Below, piece after piece: positions 32,172-41,070 of a DNA stretch of 41,797 nt. The stretch's first letter is position 1; each line of letters starts with the position of its first letter. The position numbers and the translations under genes were made by a program. Under the pieces are notes generated by a model that was not told the origin of the DNA, did no database searches, and was given only the letters and a program-made list of their open reading frames with translations. The stretch covers positions 1 to 41,797 of the forward strand of contig JAJSAC010000044.1 of NCBI GenBank assembly GCA_024274915.1. The letters run 5' to 3'. This DNA comes from Thermodesulfobacteriota bacterium. GTDB taxonomy: Bacteria > Thermosulfidibacterota > Thermosulfidibacteria > Thermosulfidibacterales > B14-G1.

Positions 32172-33611
32172 TCAAGAGTCTCGAAGAACCAAATCCTCCA
32201 TACAGCGAACCAGGCAGGGATGGCCATCCACTGCATCTGCCAGTGCATCCAAAGACTCCTCGAGGTGAGCATAGTAGTTCGAGGTTCCCCGAACCCCCAA
32301 AAGCCTCAAAAAAGCTCTACGAAAGTCATCCTGAGCTAAAAGGTCATGGATATAGGTGCCCAGCACTCTTTCCCCCCAAGCACCGTCCCCGCGGCTGTCG
32401 CCCAAGACGAAGAGAGGCGACCCTCCCTTCGTCTCCCCCGTATGAATCTCATAACCTGCCACTCGGCAGGGCATCCAGGACCAGTCCACGGCTTTACGGG
32501 CCTTTACGGGTCCCACCCGCTTCTCCCCAGCCATGATGGTTTTAACGGGCAGGAGGCCCAGACCCTCCTCCCTACCGCCTCCGTCGGTACCCACGGGGTC
32601 TTCCAACTCACCCCCCAGCATCTGATAACCACCGCACAGCCCCAGGACCCATGCACCTCTCTTGTGGGCCAGTTTCACCGCCAGATCCAGGCCCCGCCCT
32701 TTCATCCAGCGCAAATCGGAAAGGGTAGCCCGAGACCCGGGTAGGATAACAAGATGGGCAGCAGCCACCTCCAAGGGGTCCCGGGTATAAGCAAGGGTGA
32801 CCTGGGATTCCAGAGCCAGGGGGATGAGGTCGGAGAAGTTGGAGATTCGGGGATAGCGCACAACAGCCACCTTAAGCTTCCCGTCGCCACCACCCCGGAT
32901 GTCCAGGGAATCTTCCGGAGGCAGGGCCTTATCCAAGTAGGGAAAGACGGCCAAGACAGGCTTGCCCGTGCGCTCTTCCAGAAAGTCTAGACCCGGCTTG
33001 AGAATGTCCAGGTTTCCTCGAAACCTGTTAATGACAAAACCCACCACCAACTCCCGTTCCTGGGGAGTGAAGAGCTCCAAGGTACCCAAAATGGAAGCGA
33101 AAATTCCTCCCCTGTCAATGTCGGCCACCAGGATGGCAGGAGCCTGGAACTCCCGCATGAGGCCTGTGTTGACGAAGTCCATCTCTTTGAGGTTGACCTC
33201 AGCGGGACTGCCCGCCCCTTCGGCCACCACCAAATCGTACTCCTTTAGAAGCCCTCTAAGGGCCTCATATGCCACGAGGCAAGCTCTGGACCGATAGGCG
33301 TCGAAGGTGGCGCTCTCCACCACACCTGCGCTCCTACCCAAAAGGATGAGCTCGCTCCTAGCGTTGCCCAGGGGTTTGAGAAGAACAGGGTTCATCTGAA
33401 CCCGGGGCTCCACCCCTGCCGCCCAGGCCTGGACCACCTGGGCCCAGGCCATCTCTCCCTCCTCCACGGCGCAGGCGTTCAGGGACATGTTCTGGGCCTT
33501 GAAGGGGGCCACCCTCATCCCCCGCCGGGCCAGATACCGGCAGATGGCTGCCACCAGGGTACTCTTGCCCGCTCCCGAGGTAGTGCCCAGGACCAGAAGA
33601 ACCTTACTCAT
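32172..33611 (-). CDS. cbiP: Cobyric acid synthase CbiP/CobQ
   Basis: CbiP amidates four side chains of adenosylcobyrinic acid a,c-diamide with glutamine and ATP, giving adenosylcobyric acid. The 479-residue protein has the dethiobiotin-synthetase-like P-loop LLVLGTTSGAGKSTLVAAIC and MRVAPFKAQNMSLNACAV. VVAEGAGSPAEVNLKEMDFV and ILVADIDRGGIFASILGTL follow. The glutaminase domain has VLGLCGGYQMLG with the nucleophile Cys, and the catalytic His in GTYIHDLL. GYEIHTGETKG is also conserved. The ATG at 33611 follows GGTGGGGAA. It overlaps cbiZ by 8 bp, so the two are cotranscribed. CbiB acts on its product. Confidence 0.95.
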   Translation of the reverse strand: MSKVLLVLGTTSGAGKSTLVAAICRYLARRGMRVAPFKAQNMSLNACAVEEGEMAWAQVVQAWAAGVEPRVQMNPVLLKPLGNARSELILLGRSAGVVESATFDAYRSRACLVAYEALRGLLKEYDLVVAEGAGSPAEVNLKEMDFVNTGLMREFQAPAILVADIDRGGIFASILGTLELFTPQERELVVGFVINRFRGNLDILKPGLDFLEERTGKPVLAVFPYLDKALPPEDSLDIRGGGDGKLKVAVVRYPRISNFSDLIPLALESQVTLAYTRDPLEVAAAHLVILPGSRATLSDLRWMKGRGLDLAVKLAHKRGAWVLGLCGGYQMLGGELEDPVGTDGGGREEGLGLLPVKTIMAGEKRVGPVKARKAVDWSWMPCRVAGYEIHTGETKGGSPLFVLGDSRGDGAWGERVLGTYIHDLLAQDDFRRAFLRLLGVRGTSNYYAHLEESLDALADAVDGHPCLVRCMEDLVLRDS

Positions 33612-34395
33612 TTCCCCACCTTAGGAACCAAAAAGAATTACCCCGGGGAGAGCCAAGACCGTTCTGTTTATATAGGGCCTCAAAAACCGCCTCTCTGACA
33701 GCCCTTCCTATGAGTTCCCCCAGCTTGGTATGGCCTCCCGCCGTGGTAAAAGTGTTCTCCCTAGAACCATGGGCCACGACTATGGCATTATCCGTGCCTG
33801 TACCTGTGGCCTGGAGCCCAGGAGTATAGCTGCTCTCGACCCTCAACTCCTCAAAGACCCCAGTCTTGGCCTCCGTCAGCTGGATGACAGCGCTAGCCAT
33901 GGCCCCGCGGGTCATGGCCCCACCGACAAAAACCAAAATGTTCACCGTGCCCACCTGCACCCATCGTCCCCCCCTTTGAAGATGGGGCCCCTCATCCACA
34001 CCCGCCCTCATGGCATTCCTCAAGGCACCCGCAGTAGAGACCACCCAGACCACCAGACCCTCAAAAGACCGGGCAGAAAAGGCGATACTGTCCATATCTA
34101 CCCCAGTGAAGAGGAAGGCCACTTCATCCGGAGAAAGGTCCAGCATCTGGGCCGCCCGGCGGGACAGAGGCTCTATGGTCCATTCCCTCTCCCAGAGGGA
34201 GCGATGGAGACAGACATTGCCCACTGCTTTCACTCGCCGGAACCCTTCCAAAGTGGTGAGCACATCCAAGGGTTCCCAAAACTCCACGAGAAAGGCCTTT
34301 TGGAGATGTCCCCCCACCGTGCAACGGTGAATAGCCGCCTTCTTCACATAAGCAAGGGGGGAATGAACGGGTGTCACGGACTGCTGGTCAGCCAC
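33604..34395 (-). CDS. cbiZ: Adenosylcobinamide amidohydrolase CbiZ
   Basis: CbiZ cleaves the aminopropanol side chain of adenosylcobinamide to return adenosylcobyric acid, allowing salvage of foreign corrinoids. It also acts on certain complete cobamides in some bacteria. The 263-residue protein has FLFTGVDMDSIAFSARSFEG and WVVSTAGALRNAMRAGVDEG. Near the C-terminus it has the family signature ATGTGTDNAIVVAHGS with TAGGHTKLGELIGRAV after it. The start is GTG at 34395 with a GGGAG upstream. The direct coupling to cbiP, which makes the same product de novo, fits a combined salvage and synthesis unit. CbiZ enzymes are best known from archaea and a minority of bacteria. Confidence 0.9.
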   Translation of the reverse strand: MADQQSVTPVHSPLAYVKKAAIHRCTVGGHLQKAFLVEFWEPLDVLTTLEGFRRVKAVGNVCLHRSLWEREWTIEPLSRRAAQMLDLSPDEVAFLFTGVDMDSIAFSARSFEGLVVWVVSTAGALRNAMRAGVDEGPHLQRGGRWVQVGTVNILVFVGGAMTRGAMASAVIQLTEAKTGVFEELRVESSYTPGLQATGTGTDNAIVVAHGSRENTFTTAGGHTKLGELIGRAVREAVFEALYKQNGLGSPRGNSFWFLRWGNE

Positions 34396-34514
34396 CGTAC
34401 AACTCCCTCTAAGCTTTCAAGGGATTCTACACCCTGCCACCTCCCCGCCTCAACAAAGAACTCTCAATATCCACAAAAAAGGCTCCATTATAGGGTCTCT
34501 ATCAAAGAGTGGGC

Positions 34515-34691
34515 CTAAAGCCTTCCCTTCCACACTTCCACCAAGGTGTCCAACATCCTCATGCACTGCCGGGCCGCTTTCTTTCCGGAAAGAAGCATAC
34601 CACCAAAGGGGGGCCCATTCTGGGAATGGCCATAGAAGGTGGCCACAGCCATTCCCACTACCACTAGGCCGGAATGGACCTCATCCGTCTT
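34515..34691 (-). pseudogene. C-terminal fragment of a second thi4 copy
   Basis: The last 58 codons before a TAG at 34515-34517 encode KTDEVHSGLVVVGMAVATFY, then a [18 protein letters not shown] stretch and QCMRMLDTLVEV. This is about 80% identical to the C-terminus of the intact thi4 at 28488. The catalytically important PRMGPTFGG has become SQNGPPFGG, and an in-frame stop lies just upstream. The N-terminal three quarters are absent. It keeps the same orientation relative to the nadA fragment as the intact pair, so both derive from one duplication. Confidence 0.85.
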
Positions 34692-34806
34692 CACAGTAAT
34701 TCTATTTGTCTTATATTTTGTTAGGATCCGAAAGTTACCCTTTAAAGCCAGGAGAGAAATTTTCTTAGAATTCCCACCTCCACCCGGTAGAAAGGACCCT
34801 ATCCCT

Positions 34807-34861
34807 TTGGCAAGGCGCCCCGTAGAACCTACCTAGCATGAAAATCTAGTTACCAGGTAGG
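34807..34861 (+). promoter_or_regulatory. Promoter and dyad of the decayed nadA copy
   Basis: TTGGCA (34807-34812), a 17-base spacer and TACCTA (34830-34835) match the intact nadA promoter. CCTACCT (34828-34834) and AGGTAGG (34855-34861) repeat its dyad with a 20-base rather than 21-base spacer. The region upstream is unlike the intact intergenic and lacks repeat element B. Confidence 0.55.
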
Positions 34862-34867
34862 CAAGAC

Positions 34868-35007
34868 ATGGTTGGCGAAATCGCAAAGCTGAAGAAGAAA
34901 AGAACCATTGTTGTAGCACACAACTACCAACTCTACGAATCCAGGACATAGCGGATTTCGTAAGAGACTCTCTGGAGCTCAGTCGAAAAATGGCAGAAAC
35001 AACAGCC
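34868..35007 (+). pseudogene. N-terminal fragment of a second nadA copy, frameshifted
   Basis: From the ATG at 34868 the sequence encodes KKKRTIVVAHNYQLYE, matching the intact NadA start. A one-base deletion near 34935 then shifts the frame. The shifted frame continues as IQDIADFVRDSLELSRKMAE, again clearly NadA. Similarity ends near 35007 and all three cluster cysteines are missing. The stretch 35008-35132 to the end of rluD holds nothing I recognise. Confidence 0.88.
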
Positions 35008-35132
35008 AAGATCAAGTATTTCATTCCGTCGCTCCTTAGACCTAGCTCTGTGACTCCAAAAACACTACCTTTTATTTCTGTTTTCTGACCACGTAGGACA
35101 GTATCACCTGAAATGATCAAATCCTCAAATAA

Positions 35133-36101
35133 TCAACAAATAATTTCAACATCTAAACCTGCCTCACCTGCAATTCTCAAGATATCTCTCGGCAAAGGGG
35201 ATAAAAACGTCACCTTCTCCCCTGTGGCAGGGTGAATAAACTCCATGCGATGGTGGTGGAGGGCTTGGCGACCCAGGGTCTTTACGGCCTCTTTCAGCGT
35301 AGGAGGAAGATCCCGGGGCATCCTGCCTCCGTACACGGGATCTCCCACCACCGGATGACCTATATGGTGCATATGGACCCTGATCTGGTGAGTCCTCCCC
35401 GTTTCTATTTTCACTTCCACAAGAGAAATTCCCGAACCAGAGGCCATAACCCTGTAGTGGGTGACAGCCTCCCTGCCCCTTTCCACCACTGCCATCTTCT
35501 TTCGATGGACGGGATGGCGCCCTAGAAAAGTGCGCACGGTGCCCCAAGGAGGAGAGGGAAGACCGTAAACTAGGGCCAGATAGATCTTCTCCACTCGATG
35601 GGACTGAAACTGGTCCACCAGGGCCTGGTGGGTCTCCCCATCCTTGGCCACCACCAAAAGTCCTGACGTGTCTTTGTCCAGGCGATGGACTATGCCGGGG
35701 CGCTCCACCCCGCCTATACCCTTCAAGTCGCCACAGTGAGCCAAAAGGGCGTTCACCAGGGTATCATTCTCGTGGCCGGGAGCAGGATGGACCACCAAAC
35801 CAGCAGGTTTATCTAGAACCAGAAGGTGCTCGTCTTCGTAGAGGATGGGGAGCTCCATCTCCAGGGGCACCAGCTCCAGGGCTTTGGGGAAAGGGACGGT
35901 CACCTCCACCACGTCGCCCGTCCTCACCCTCTGGCCACCTTTCTTGGCTTTCTCCCCCCGGACCGTTACCCAGCCCTCTTCTATGAGGGCCTTGATCCTG
36001 CTCCGGGTGAGATCCTCCAGATGGGCCCCCAGAAAGCGATCCAGGCGGGCGCCGGTAAAACCTCCTCCCACGGTGAATCTTCTCTTCTCTTCTCTTCTCA
36101 C
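35133..36101 (-). CDS. rluD: 23S rRNA pseudouridine synthase, RluD-type
   Basis: The 322-residue protein has an N-terminal S4 RNA-binding domain (GARLDRFLGAHLEDLTRSRI and VTVRGEKAKKGGQRVRTGD). The RluA-family catalytic domain has the motif GIVHRLDKDTSGLLVVAKD with the catalytic Asp. VHPAPGHENDTLVNALLAHC, GRTHQIRVHMHHIGHPVVGD and RQALHHHRMEFIHP are further landmarks. It should modify helix 69 uridines of 23S rRNA. I chose GTG at 36101, overlapping the amrS stop as GTGATGTGA; a TTG at 36128 is an alternative. The purine-rich repeats at its start encode RREEKRR. Confidence 0.92.
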   Translation of the reverse strand: MRREEKRRFTVGGGFTGARLDRFLGAHLEDLTRSRIKALIEEGWVTVRGEKAKKGGQRVRTGDVVEVTVPFPKALELVPLEMELPILYEDEHLLVLDKPAGLVVHPAPGHENDTLVNALLAHCGDLKGIGGVERPGIVHRLDKDTSGLLVVAKDGETHQALVDQFQSHRVEKIYLALVYGLPSPPWGTVRTFLGRHPVHRKKMAVVERGREAVTHYRVMASGSGISLVEVKIETGRTHQIRVHMHHIGHPVVGDPVYGGRMPRDLPPTLKEAVKTLGRQALHHHRMEFIHPATGEKVTFLSPLPRDILRIAGEAGLDVEIIC

Positions 36102-37093
36102 ATCACTACGAGGAGTTCCCTGCCACAACTTGGACAGGCGCCGTTCCTCAAGTTTATCCGGGGCTGGGCGTAGCCCTCCCTCACAATAAGGGCCTCGCCA
36201 CAGTCAGGGCAGTAGGTAGTGGCCCACCGGGGATTCCACACATTGCCCACATAGACGTAATCCAACTTCTCCCGAGCCATCACCCAGGCCATGGCCAGAG
36301 TCTCCACGGGCGTGGGGGGCACATCGTCAAGGCGATAGTGAGGGAAAAACCTGGAAAAGTGGAGGGGAATGGAAGGAGAAAGGGCAGCCAGCCAGTCTAC
36401 CAATTCCTCCAGCTCTTCTCGGGAATCGTTGTAGCCGGGAATGACCAAGTTGGTCACCTCTACCCACACCCCGGCCCTGTAAGCCCCCTTGATGGTATGA
36501 AGCACCGTGTCTCTGAAAGGTCCCAGGGAGAGCTTCCTGTAGAAGTCATGCCTCATAGATTTGAGGTCCACGTTCATGGCATCAATCCAAGGCAGGAGCT
36601 CCTCCAATGGCTCTGGATTGACAATGCCATTGGTAACCAAGACCATCTTGAGCCCCCTTGGCCTCCCCACCTTGGCCACATCCAGGATATACTCGAACCA
36701 TACAAGGGGCTCAGAATAGGTGAAACAGACGCCTATGGATCTGTGCTTTATGGCCAACTCCACCAGCCTCTCGGGAGAAACATGGGTAGTGGGCACGTCC
36801 GACTGTGATATCTGCCAGTTCTGGCAGAACAAGCATGCCAAATTACACCCATTACAGCCCAGGGAAAGAATGTGACTCCCAGGATAGAAGTGATACAGGG
36901 GCTTCTTCTCCATGGGGTCCATGGCTAGGGAAACTGTCTCCCCGTAACCCACGGCGTAGAGGACGCCGTCTTGATTGGCCCTAACCCTACAAAATCCCCT
37001 CTGCCCAGGATTCAAAGTGCAACCCCTGGGGCAGAGTAGGCATTTCACCTTTCCCCCTTCCAGAGCCTGCCAAAATTGGGCCTCCTTCGTCAT
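36098..37093 (-). CDS. amrS: AmmeMemoRadiSam system radical SAM enzyme AmrS
   Basis: The 331-residue radical SAM protein begins with a [20 protein letters not shown] motif and has the cluster motif [16 protein letters not shown] (CxxxCxxC). [18 protein letters not shown] and [20 protein letters not shown] follow, then [18 protein letters not shown]. The C-terminus has two CxxC pairs (YCPDCGEA and ACPSCGRE). This is the pyruvate formate-lyase-activating-like family of the AmmeMemoRadiSam system. The system's biological role is unresolved. It overlaps amrA by 4 bp (ATGA) and rluD by 4 bp. The third partner, a Memo-like AmrB, is not in the window. Confidence 0.92.
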   Translation of the reverse strand: MTKEAQFWQALEGGKVKCLLCPRGCTLNPGQRGFCRVRANQDGVLYAVGYGETVSLAMDPMEKKPLYHFYPGSHILSLGCNGCNLACLFCQNWQISQSDVPTTHVSPERLVELAIKHRSIGVCFTYSEPLVWFEYILDVAKVGRPRGLKMVLVTNGIVNPEPLEELLPWIDAMNVDLKSMRHDFYRKLSLGPFRDTVLHTIKGAYRAGVWVEVTNLVIPGYNDSREELEELVDWLAALSPSIPLHFSRFFPHYRLDDVPPTPVETLAMAWVMAREKLDYVYVGNVWNPRWATTYCPDCGEALIVREGYAQPRINLRNGACPSCGRELLVVM

Positions 37094-37611
37094 TTGTACC
37101 TGTCTACCCTGAACCTATAGACTTTCACAGGTTCATCGGGTCCTATTCCTGCTTTGGCCATAGCTATGGAGAGCTGCTGCTCCACTGTGTCCACACCCTC
37201 CAAATCAGGCAAAAGAAGCCCCCTCTTCCATCCAGACTCTACGATCACTCCATACTTTTTAGGGTCCAGGTCATCCAGGCTCTCCACAGGCTCGGGTTCT
37301 GAGAGAACATCCACTGAAACATCCAAGTGGTCCAACTCCTCTGGTTCCACTGGCGGAAATCTAGGATCCTCAGTGGCGGCGGCGATGGCGTTGCGAATCA
37401 CCTCCGAGGCCACGTTCTCCGTGGTAGGCAGAAAGGTTCCAATGCACCCCCTGAGTTGCCCTCTCTTTTTCAAGGAGACAAAAACCCCAGCCCTCCGGCG
37501 CATTTCAGGAGTCATCTCCTGGGGAGACGGGGGATCTATCACCACCCCCCTCTTCACATACTCTTCAATGGTCCTCCTGGCCAAGGACGCCAAAGGGTGC
37601 TCCTCTCCCAT
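37090..37611 (-). CDS. amrA: AMMECR1-domain protein AmrA
   Basis: The 173-residue protein is an AMMECR1 domain with the diagnostic [11 protein letters not shown] motif near residue 55. FVSLKKRGQ precedes it, and the conserved Asn-Ala-x-Ala-Ala pattern ([13 protein letters not shown]) follows it. [20 protein letters not shown] and [20 protein letters not shown] are also typical, as is the [10 protein letters not shown] end. Its function is unknown but it is regularly found with AmrS and a Memo protein. The ATG at 37611 overlaps the stop of the polyprenyl synthase gene as TGATG. A GTG three bases earlier is possible. Confidence 0.9.
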   Translation of the reverse strand: MGEEHPLASLARRTIEEYVKRGVVIDPPSPQEMTPEMRRRAGVFVSLKKRGQLRGCIGTFLPTTENVASEVIRNAIAAATEDPRFPPVEPEELDHLDVSVDVLSEPEPVESLDDLDPKKYGVIVESGWKRGLLLPDLEGVDTVEQQLSIAMAKAGIGPDEPVKVYRFRVDRYK

Positions 37612-38579
37612 CACATATCCCTCTCCACAATAAAGCGAGCCATGGCTATAAGATACTCCTTTTCAGGCCCATCTTCAAAAATCTCCAAACACTCCACTGC
37701 ACGGACGGCGTGCTCCCTAGCCCGCTCCCGGGCCCGTTCCACCCCCCTATATTCCTCCACCACATCCTTCACCCGGCCGAAAAACCGGGAATCAAACTCC
37801 TCAGCCAAGAGGGCATCCCTGACTTTCCTCCTCTCCTCCCGGGTGGCCTTATCCAAAGCCAGTAAAACAGGAAGGGTCAGCTTTCCCTCCCTGAGATCAT
37901 TGCCCAAGGGCTTACCTGTCTTACCAGGGTCCCCTGCCACATCCAAGCAGTCGTCCACAATCTGGAAGGCATAGCCCACTTCCCGACCGTAGCCCTTTAG
38001 GGCCTCCCTTCTCTCCCCCCTCTCACCAGATATAAGGGCACCCACCTCACAGCAAGCAGAGATGAGGGCCGCCGTTTTACCGAAGATGATGTTGTAGTAG
38101 TCCTCCACCGTAGTATTCACATCGAAGCTCTTGAGGAGCTGGAGAATTTCACCCTCGGCCAAGCGCATACACGCCTGGGCCATCACCCGAAGGGACTGGG
38201 AGTCCAAATTCTGGACCATCAGCTGAAAGGCCCTGGCCAGGAGAAAATCCCCCACCAGCACTGAAGCCTCATTACCCCAGATGTTATTGGCAGAAGCCCG
38301 ACCCCGCCGGGTATCCGATTCGTCCACCACATCGTCATGGAGGAGGGTGGCAGTATGAATATATTCGGCCACGCAAGCCGCCACATGTGCTTTGGGTCCC
38401 CTGTAACCGCACAAGGCCGCCGAAGCGACGACCAACAAAGGCCTGAACCTCTTCCCCCCGCTTTCGAAGATGTAGCTGGAGAGTTCCGGAATCACCCTTA
38501 TGGTGGAATGGATGTTACCGTTTATAATCTCCTCAGCTGCGGCCAGGTCCTCCCTGTAATAATCCAGTATCTCTTTCAA
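37611..38579 (-). CDS. ispB: Long-chain polyprenyl diphosphate synthase (IspB-like)
   Basis: This all-trans polyprenyl synthase adds isopentenyl units to an allylic diphosphate, probably to build the menaquinone side chain. The 322-residue protein has [19 protein letters not shown] and the first Asp-rich motif in [36 protein letters not shown] and the second Asp-rich motif [20 protein letters not shown] follow, with [12 protein letters not shown] after them. The residues before the first Asp motif are not bulky aromatics, consistent with a long-chain product. The start is TTG at 38579 with GGAAGGATGGGG upstream. It heads the amrA-amrS-rluD operon and relates to mqnB functionally. Confidence 0.88.
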   Translation of the reverse strand: MKEILDYYREDLAAAEEIINGNIHSTIRVIPELSSYIFESGGKRFRPLLVVASAALCGYRGPKAHVAACVAEYIHTATLLHDDVVDESDTRRGRASANNIWGNEASVLVGDFLLARAFQLMVQNLDSQSLRVMAQACMRLAEGEILQLLKSFDVNTTVEDYYNIIFGKTAALISACCEVGALISGERGERREALKGYGREVGYAFQIVDDCLDVAGDPGKTGKPLGNDLREGKLTLPVLLALDKATREERRKVRDALLAEEFDSRFFGRVKDVVEEYRGVERARERAREHAVRAVECLEIFEDGPEKEYLIAMARFIVERDM

Positions 38580-38662
38580 AGTATCCCCATCCTTCCCAAT
38601 TCCATTGATATTGGAGTAACAAGCTTATATCTAAAAACCGGGACTTGTCCAAGGAGGTGACG

Positions 38663-39517
38663 ATGACAAAGATGATCAAGATAGCATCTCTACTAATAGC
38701 TATCTTCCTCCTGACCTCCGTCTCCCCTTTGCACGCCAAAAAGCTGAAAGCGGTGGCCACCATCTATCCCCTGGCCTCTATAGTGGCCTCTGTGGGAGGA
38801 GACAGGGTGAAAGTGAAAACCCTGGTGCCCCCCGGTGCCTCTCCCCACGACTATGAGCTAAGGCCTTCAGACCTGGCAGAGATACGAAAAGCCTCCCTCC
38901 TGGCCATGGTTGGGGCCCACCTGGACAAGTGGCTGGAAAAAGCCCTGAGGGGTGAGGAAAAACCCCTTTTCATCCTAACCCAGGGCCTGGTGCTGGAAGA
39001 GGGCAATCCCCACGTGTGGCTTGATCCTATGTTGGTGAAAAGGAGGATTCCCGCCCTGGTAGAGATCCTCTCCAGGCTAGACCCTAAAGGGACCTCCTAC
39101 TATCGAGCCAGGGGAAAGGCCTTCACGAAGGAACTGGAAGCCTTAACCAAACGTATAAGGAACCTCCTGGGATCCCTATCTTTCCGGGAATATCTGGCCC
39201 AACACGGGGCCTGGTTCTACTTCGGGGAACGCTTCGGCCTCGCTCGCCTAGGAGTGGTAGAAGAGGTGCCGGGACGGGAACCCGGTCCTCGAAGGTTCAT
39301 GGAGTTGGTGAAGTTGGCCAGAAACCACCCTCGGGTCCTCCTTCTCACCGACAGGGGTGAAAATCCCCGCATCATGGAGGTACTGGCTCGGGATGGAGGA
39401 GGGATAATTGTACAAATGGACCCCCTGGGCGACCCCCGAGATCCGGCCAGGAAAACCCTCTCAAGTCTCCTCCTTTACAACACTTGGAGGATAGTCCGTG
39501 CCTGCTCTCGCCATTGA
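38663..39517 (+). CDS. znuA: Metal ABC transporter substrate-binding protein (ZnuA-like)
   Basis: The 284-residue protein has a signal peptide (IKIASLLIAIFLLTSVSPLHA) and belongs to the cluster 9 metal-binding proteins. The likely ligands are His in GASPHDYELRPSD, His in NPHVWLDPML, His in YLAQHGAWFYFGERFGL and Asp in IVQMDPLGDP. The His-rich loop of classical ZnuA is absent, so zinc or manganese cannot be separated by sequence. ATG 38663 follows AAGGAGGTGA. It is divergent from the polyprenyl synthase gene and overlaps znuC by 20 bp. I see no convincing Zur box in the 38580-38662 gap. Confidence 0.87.
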   Translation: MTKMIKIASLLIAIFLLTSVSPLHAKKLKAVATIYPLASIVASVGGDRVKVKTLVPPGASPHDYELRPSDLAEIRKASLLAMVGAHLDKWLEKALRGEEKPLFILTQGLVLEEGNPHVWLDPMLVKRRIPALVEILSRLDPKGTSYYRARGKAFTKELEALTKRIRNLLGSLSFREYLAQHGAWFYFGERFGLARLGVVEEVPGREPGPRRFMELVKLARNHPRVLLLTDRGENPRIMEVLARDGGGIIVQMDPLGDPRDPARKTLSSLLLYNTWRIVRACSRH

Positions 39518-40283
39518 GCTGAAAGGGGTAACCGTCGCCCTCAATGGACACATCGTCCTCGACAAGATCACCATGAAGGTAGCCCAGGGAGAATTCTGGG
39601 GTATCATTGGGCCTAATGGAGGAGGCAAGACCACCCTCCTAAAAACCATCCTAGGGATCATCCCACCCAGGATTGGAGAGGTGAGGGTCTTGGGGGTTCC
39701 CCCCCGTCAGGCGGTGAAAAAAGGCTGGTTGGGCTATCTACCCCAGCGCATGGGAAGCAGGACCTTCCCCATATCCGCCCTGGAAGTGGTGATGCTTGGT
39801 GAGTGTTACAGGGACAACTTCTTCAAACCCTTCCGTAATAAGGAAAAAGAAGAAGCCTTGAGGGCCCTGGGACTGGTAGGACTTTCGGACAAAGCCCTTC
39901 ACCCCTTTCCCCACCTTTCGGGCGGGGAACAACAAAGGGTTCTCATTGCCATGGCCCTGGCCTCCAGACCACCCATCCTTCTCCTAGACGAACCCAATAC
40001 GGGTGTGGACGTGGTAGCCCAGGAAGGACTATACCAAGTGCTCAAAAGGCTCAAAGAAGAGCTTTCCCTAACCATCCTCATGGTAACCCACGACGTGGGA
40101 GTCATCTCCCACTTTGTTGATCGCATTGCCTGTCTCAACACCACCCTCCACTTCAGCGGAGACCCATGGGGAGCCATGGACTGCAAACTCCTGGAAGAGC
40201 TCTACGGGGAGCCCGTGGAGGTCTTTGTCCACCATCCCCAGTGCCAGGGGTGCCATGTCCTCAAGGGAAGGGGCCATGATTGA
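39498..40283 (+). CDS. znuC: Metal ABC transporter ATP-binding protein (ZnuC-like)
   Basis: The 261-residue ATPase energises the metal importer. It has Walker A IIGPNGGGKTTLLKTI, the Q-loop in LGYLPQRMG, the signature LSGGEQQRVLIAMAL, Walker B ILLLDEPNTGVD and the switch His in VTHDVGVISHF. The start is GTG at 39498 with GGAGG seven bases upstream, inside the end of znuA. The C-terminal tail carries HHPQCQGCH, a possible metal-binding stretch. It overlaps znuB by 8 bp. Confidence 0.93.
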   Translation: MPALAIELKGVTVALNGHIVLDKITMKVAQGEFWGIIGPNGGGKTTLLKTILGIIPPRIGEVRVLGVPPRQAVKKGWLGYLPQRMGSRTFPISALEVVMLGECYRDNFFKPFRNKEKEEALRALGLVGLSDKALHPFPHLSGGEQQRVLIAMALASRPPILLLDEPNTGVDVVAQEGLYQVLKRLKEELSLTILMVTHDVGVISHFVDRIACLNTTLHFSGDPWGAMDCKLLEELYGEPVEVFVHHPQCQGCHVLKGRGHD

Positions 40284-41070
40284 ACTCTCCCCCTTCCTCC
40301 AACACGCCCTTGTAGCTGCCCTCCTCCTAGCCTTTCTCCTCTCCCTCCTCTCCTTCTTTGTAGTGGTCCACAACTGGGCCTTCCTGGGAGTAGGCATCTC
40401 CCACGCTGCCTTTGGAGGAGTGGCCCTGGGCTTCCTGCTGGGGATTTCCCCCGACACACCCGCCCTCATCTTTGCCGTTGCAGCAGCCATGATCATCGGC
40501 CTAGTAAAGAGGAGATGGGGCCTCCACGAAGACACAGCCATCGGCATCCTCTTCTCCACGGCCATGGGAGCGGGGGTCATTCTTTTCTCCCTTTCCAAGG
40601 GCTACACCTCCGACGCCTTCAGCTACCTCTTCGGTAACATCCTCACCATCACCCGAGGAGACCTGTGGCTCATCGGTGGGGTCACCCTCCTCACCTACCT
40701 TTTCATAGGCCTCTTTCTAAAAGGTCTCATCCTCATGGCCATCAACGAGGACCTGGCCTATGTGAGAGGTATACCCACCACCTTCCTCTACTACTCCCTC
40801 CTCCTCCTCCTGGCCCTGGCCGTAGTCCTGGCCATTAAGCTGGTAGGAGTCATCCTGGTGACAGCCCTGGTGGTGGTTCCCGCCTCAGTGGCCATGCGCA
40901 TATCCACCAGTTACAGGAAAATCATTTTTTTGTCTTTGATAGTGGGACTTACGGTGAACATAGTGGGTCTAGTCGTCTCCTACGCCCTGGACCTGCCTCC
41001 GGGGGCCACCATGGCCGTCACGGCGGGAGTGGTCTTCTCCATGTCCCTCCTCATACCACGTCCATCCTGA
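40276..41070 (+). CDS. znuB: Metal ABC transporter permease (ZnuB-like)
   Basis: The 264-residue permease has seven or eight hydrophobic segments and the family motifs FLGVGISHAAFGGVALGFLL near residues 35-55 and TALVVVPASVAMRIS near 205. SDAFSYLFGNILTI is also typical. The ATG at 40276 follows AAGGGAAGGGG; longer open frames reach back through znuC but in the wrong frame for that gene. It completes a substrate-binding, ATPase and permease set. The last 20 bp overlap the convergent helicase gene. Confidence 0.93.
   Translation: MIELSPFLQHALVAALLLAFLLSLLSFFVVVHNWAFLGVGISHAAFGGVALGFLLGISPDTPALIFAVAAAMIIGLVKRRWGLHEDTAIGILFSTAMGAGVILFSLSKGYTSDAFSYLFGNILTITRGDLWLIGGVTLLTYLFIGLFLKGLILMAINEDLAYVRGIPTTFLYYSLLLLLALAVVLAIKLVGVILVTALVVVPASVAMRISTSYRKIIFLSLIVGLTVNIVGLVVSYALDLPPGATMAVTAGVVFSMSLLIPRPS

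Noticed and set aside
34833-35120. 95-codon minus-strand ORF over the nadA remnant
   Set aside because: Its C-terminal half is the antisense of the nadA fragment. The first 40 codons read like protein (ISGDTVLRGQKTEIKGSVFG) but match no family I know, so I do not call a gene.
36061-36098. GAAGA tandem repeats as a regulatory repeat
   Set aside because: They encode the basic/acidic start of RluD (RREEKRR) and are explained by codon choice.
38580-38662. Zur-type operator in front of znuA
   Set aside because: GATAT and ATATC flank the region, but the arms are short and the core does not resemble a Zur box.
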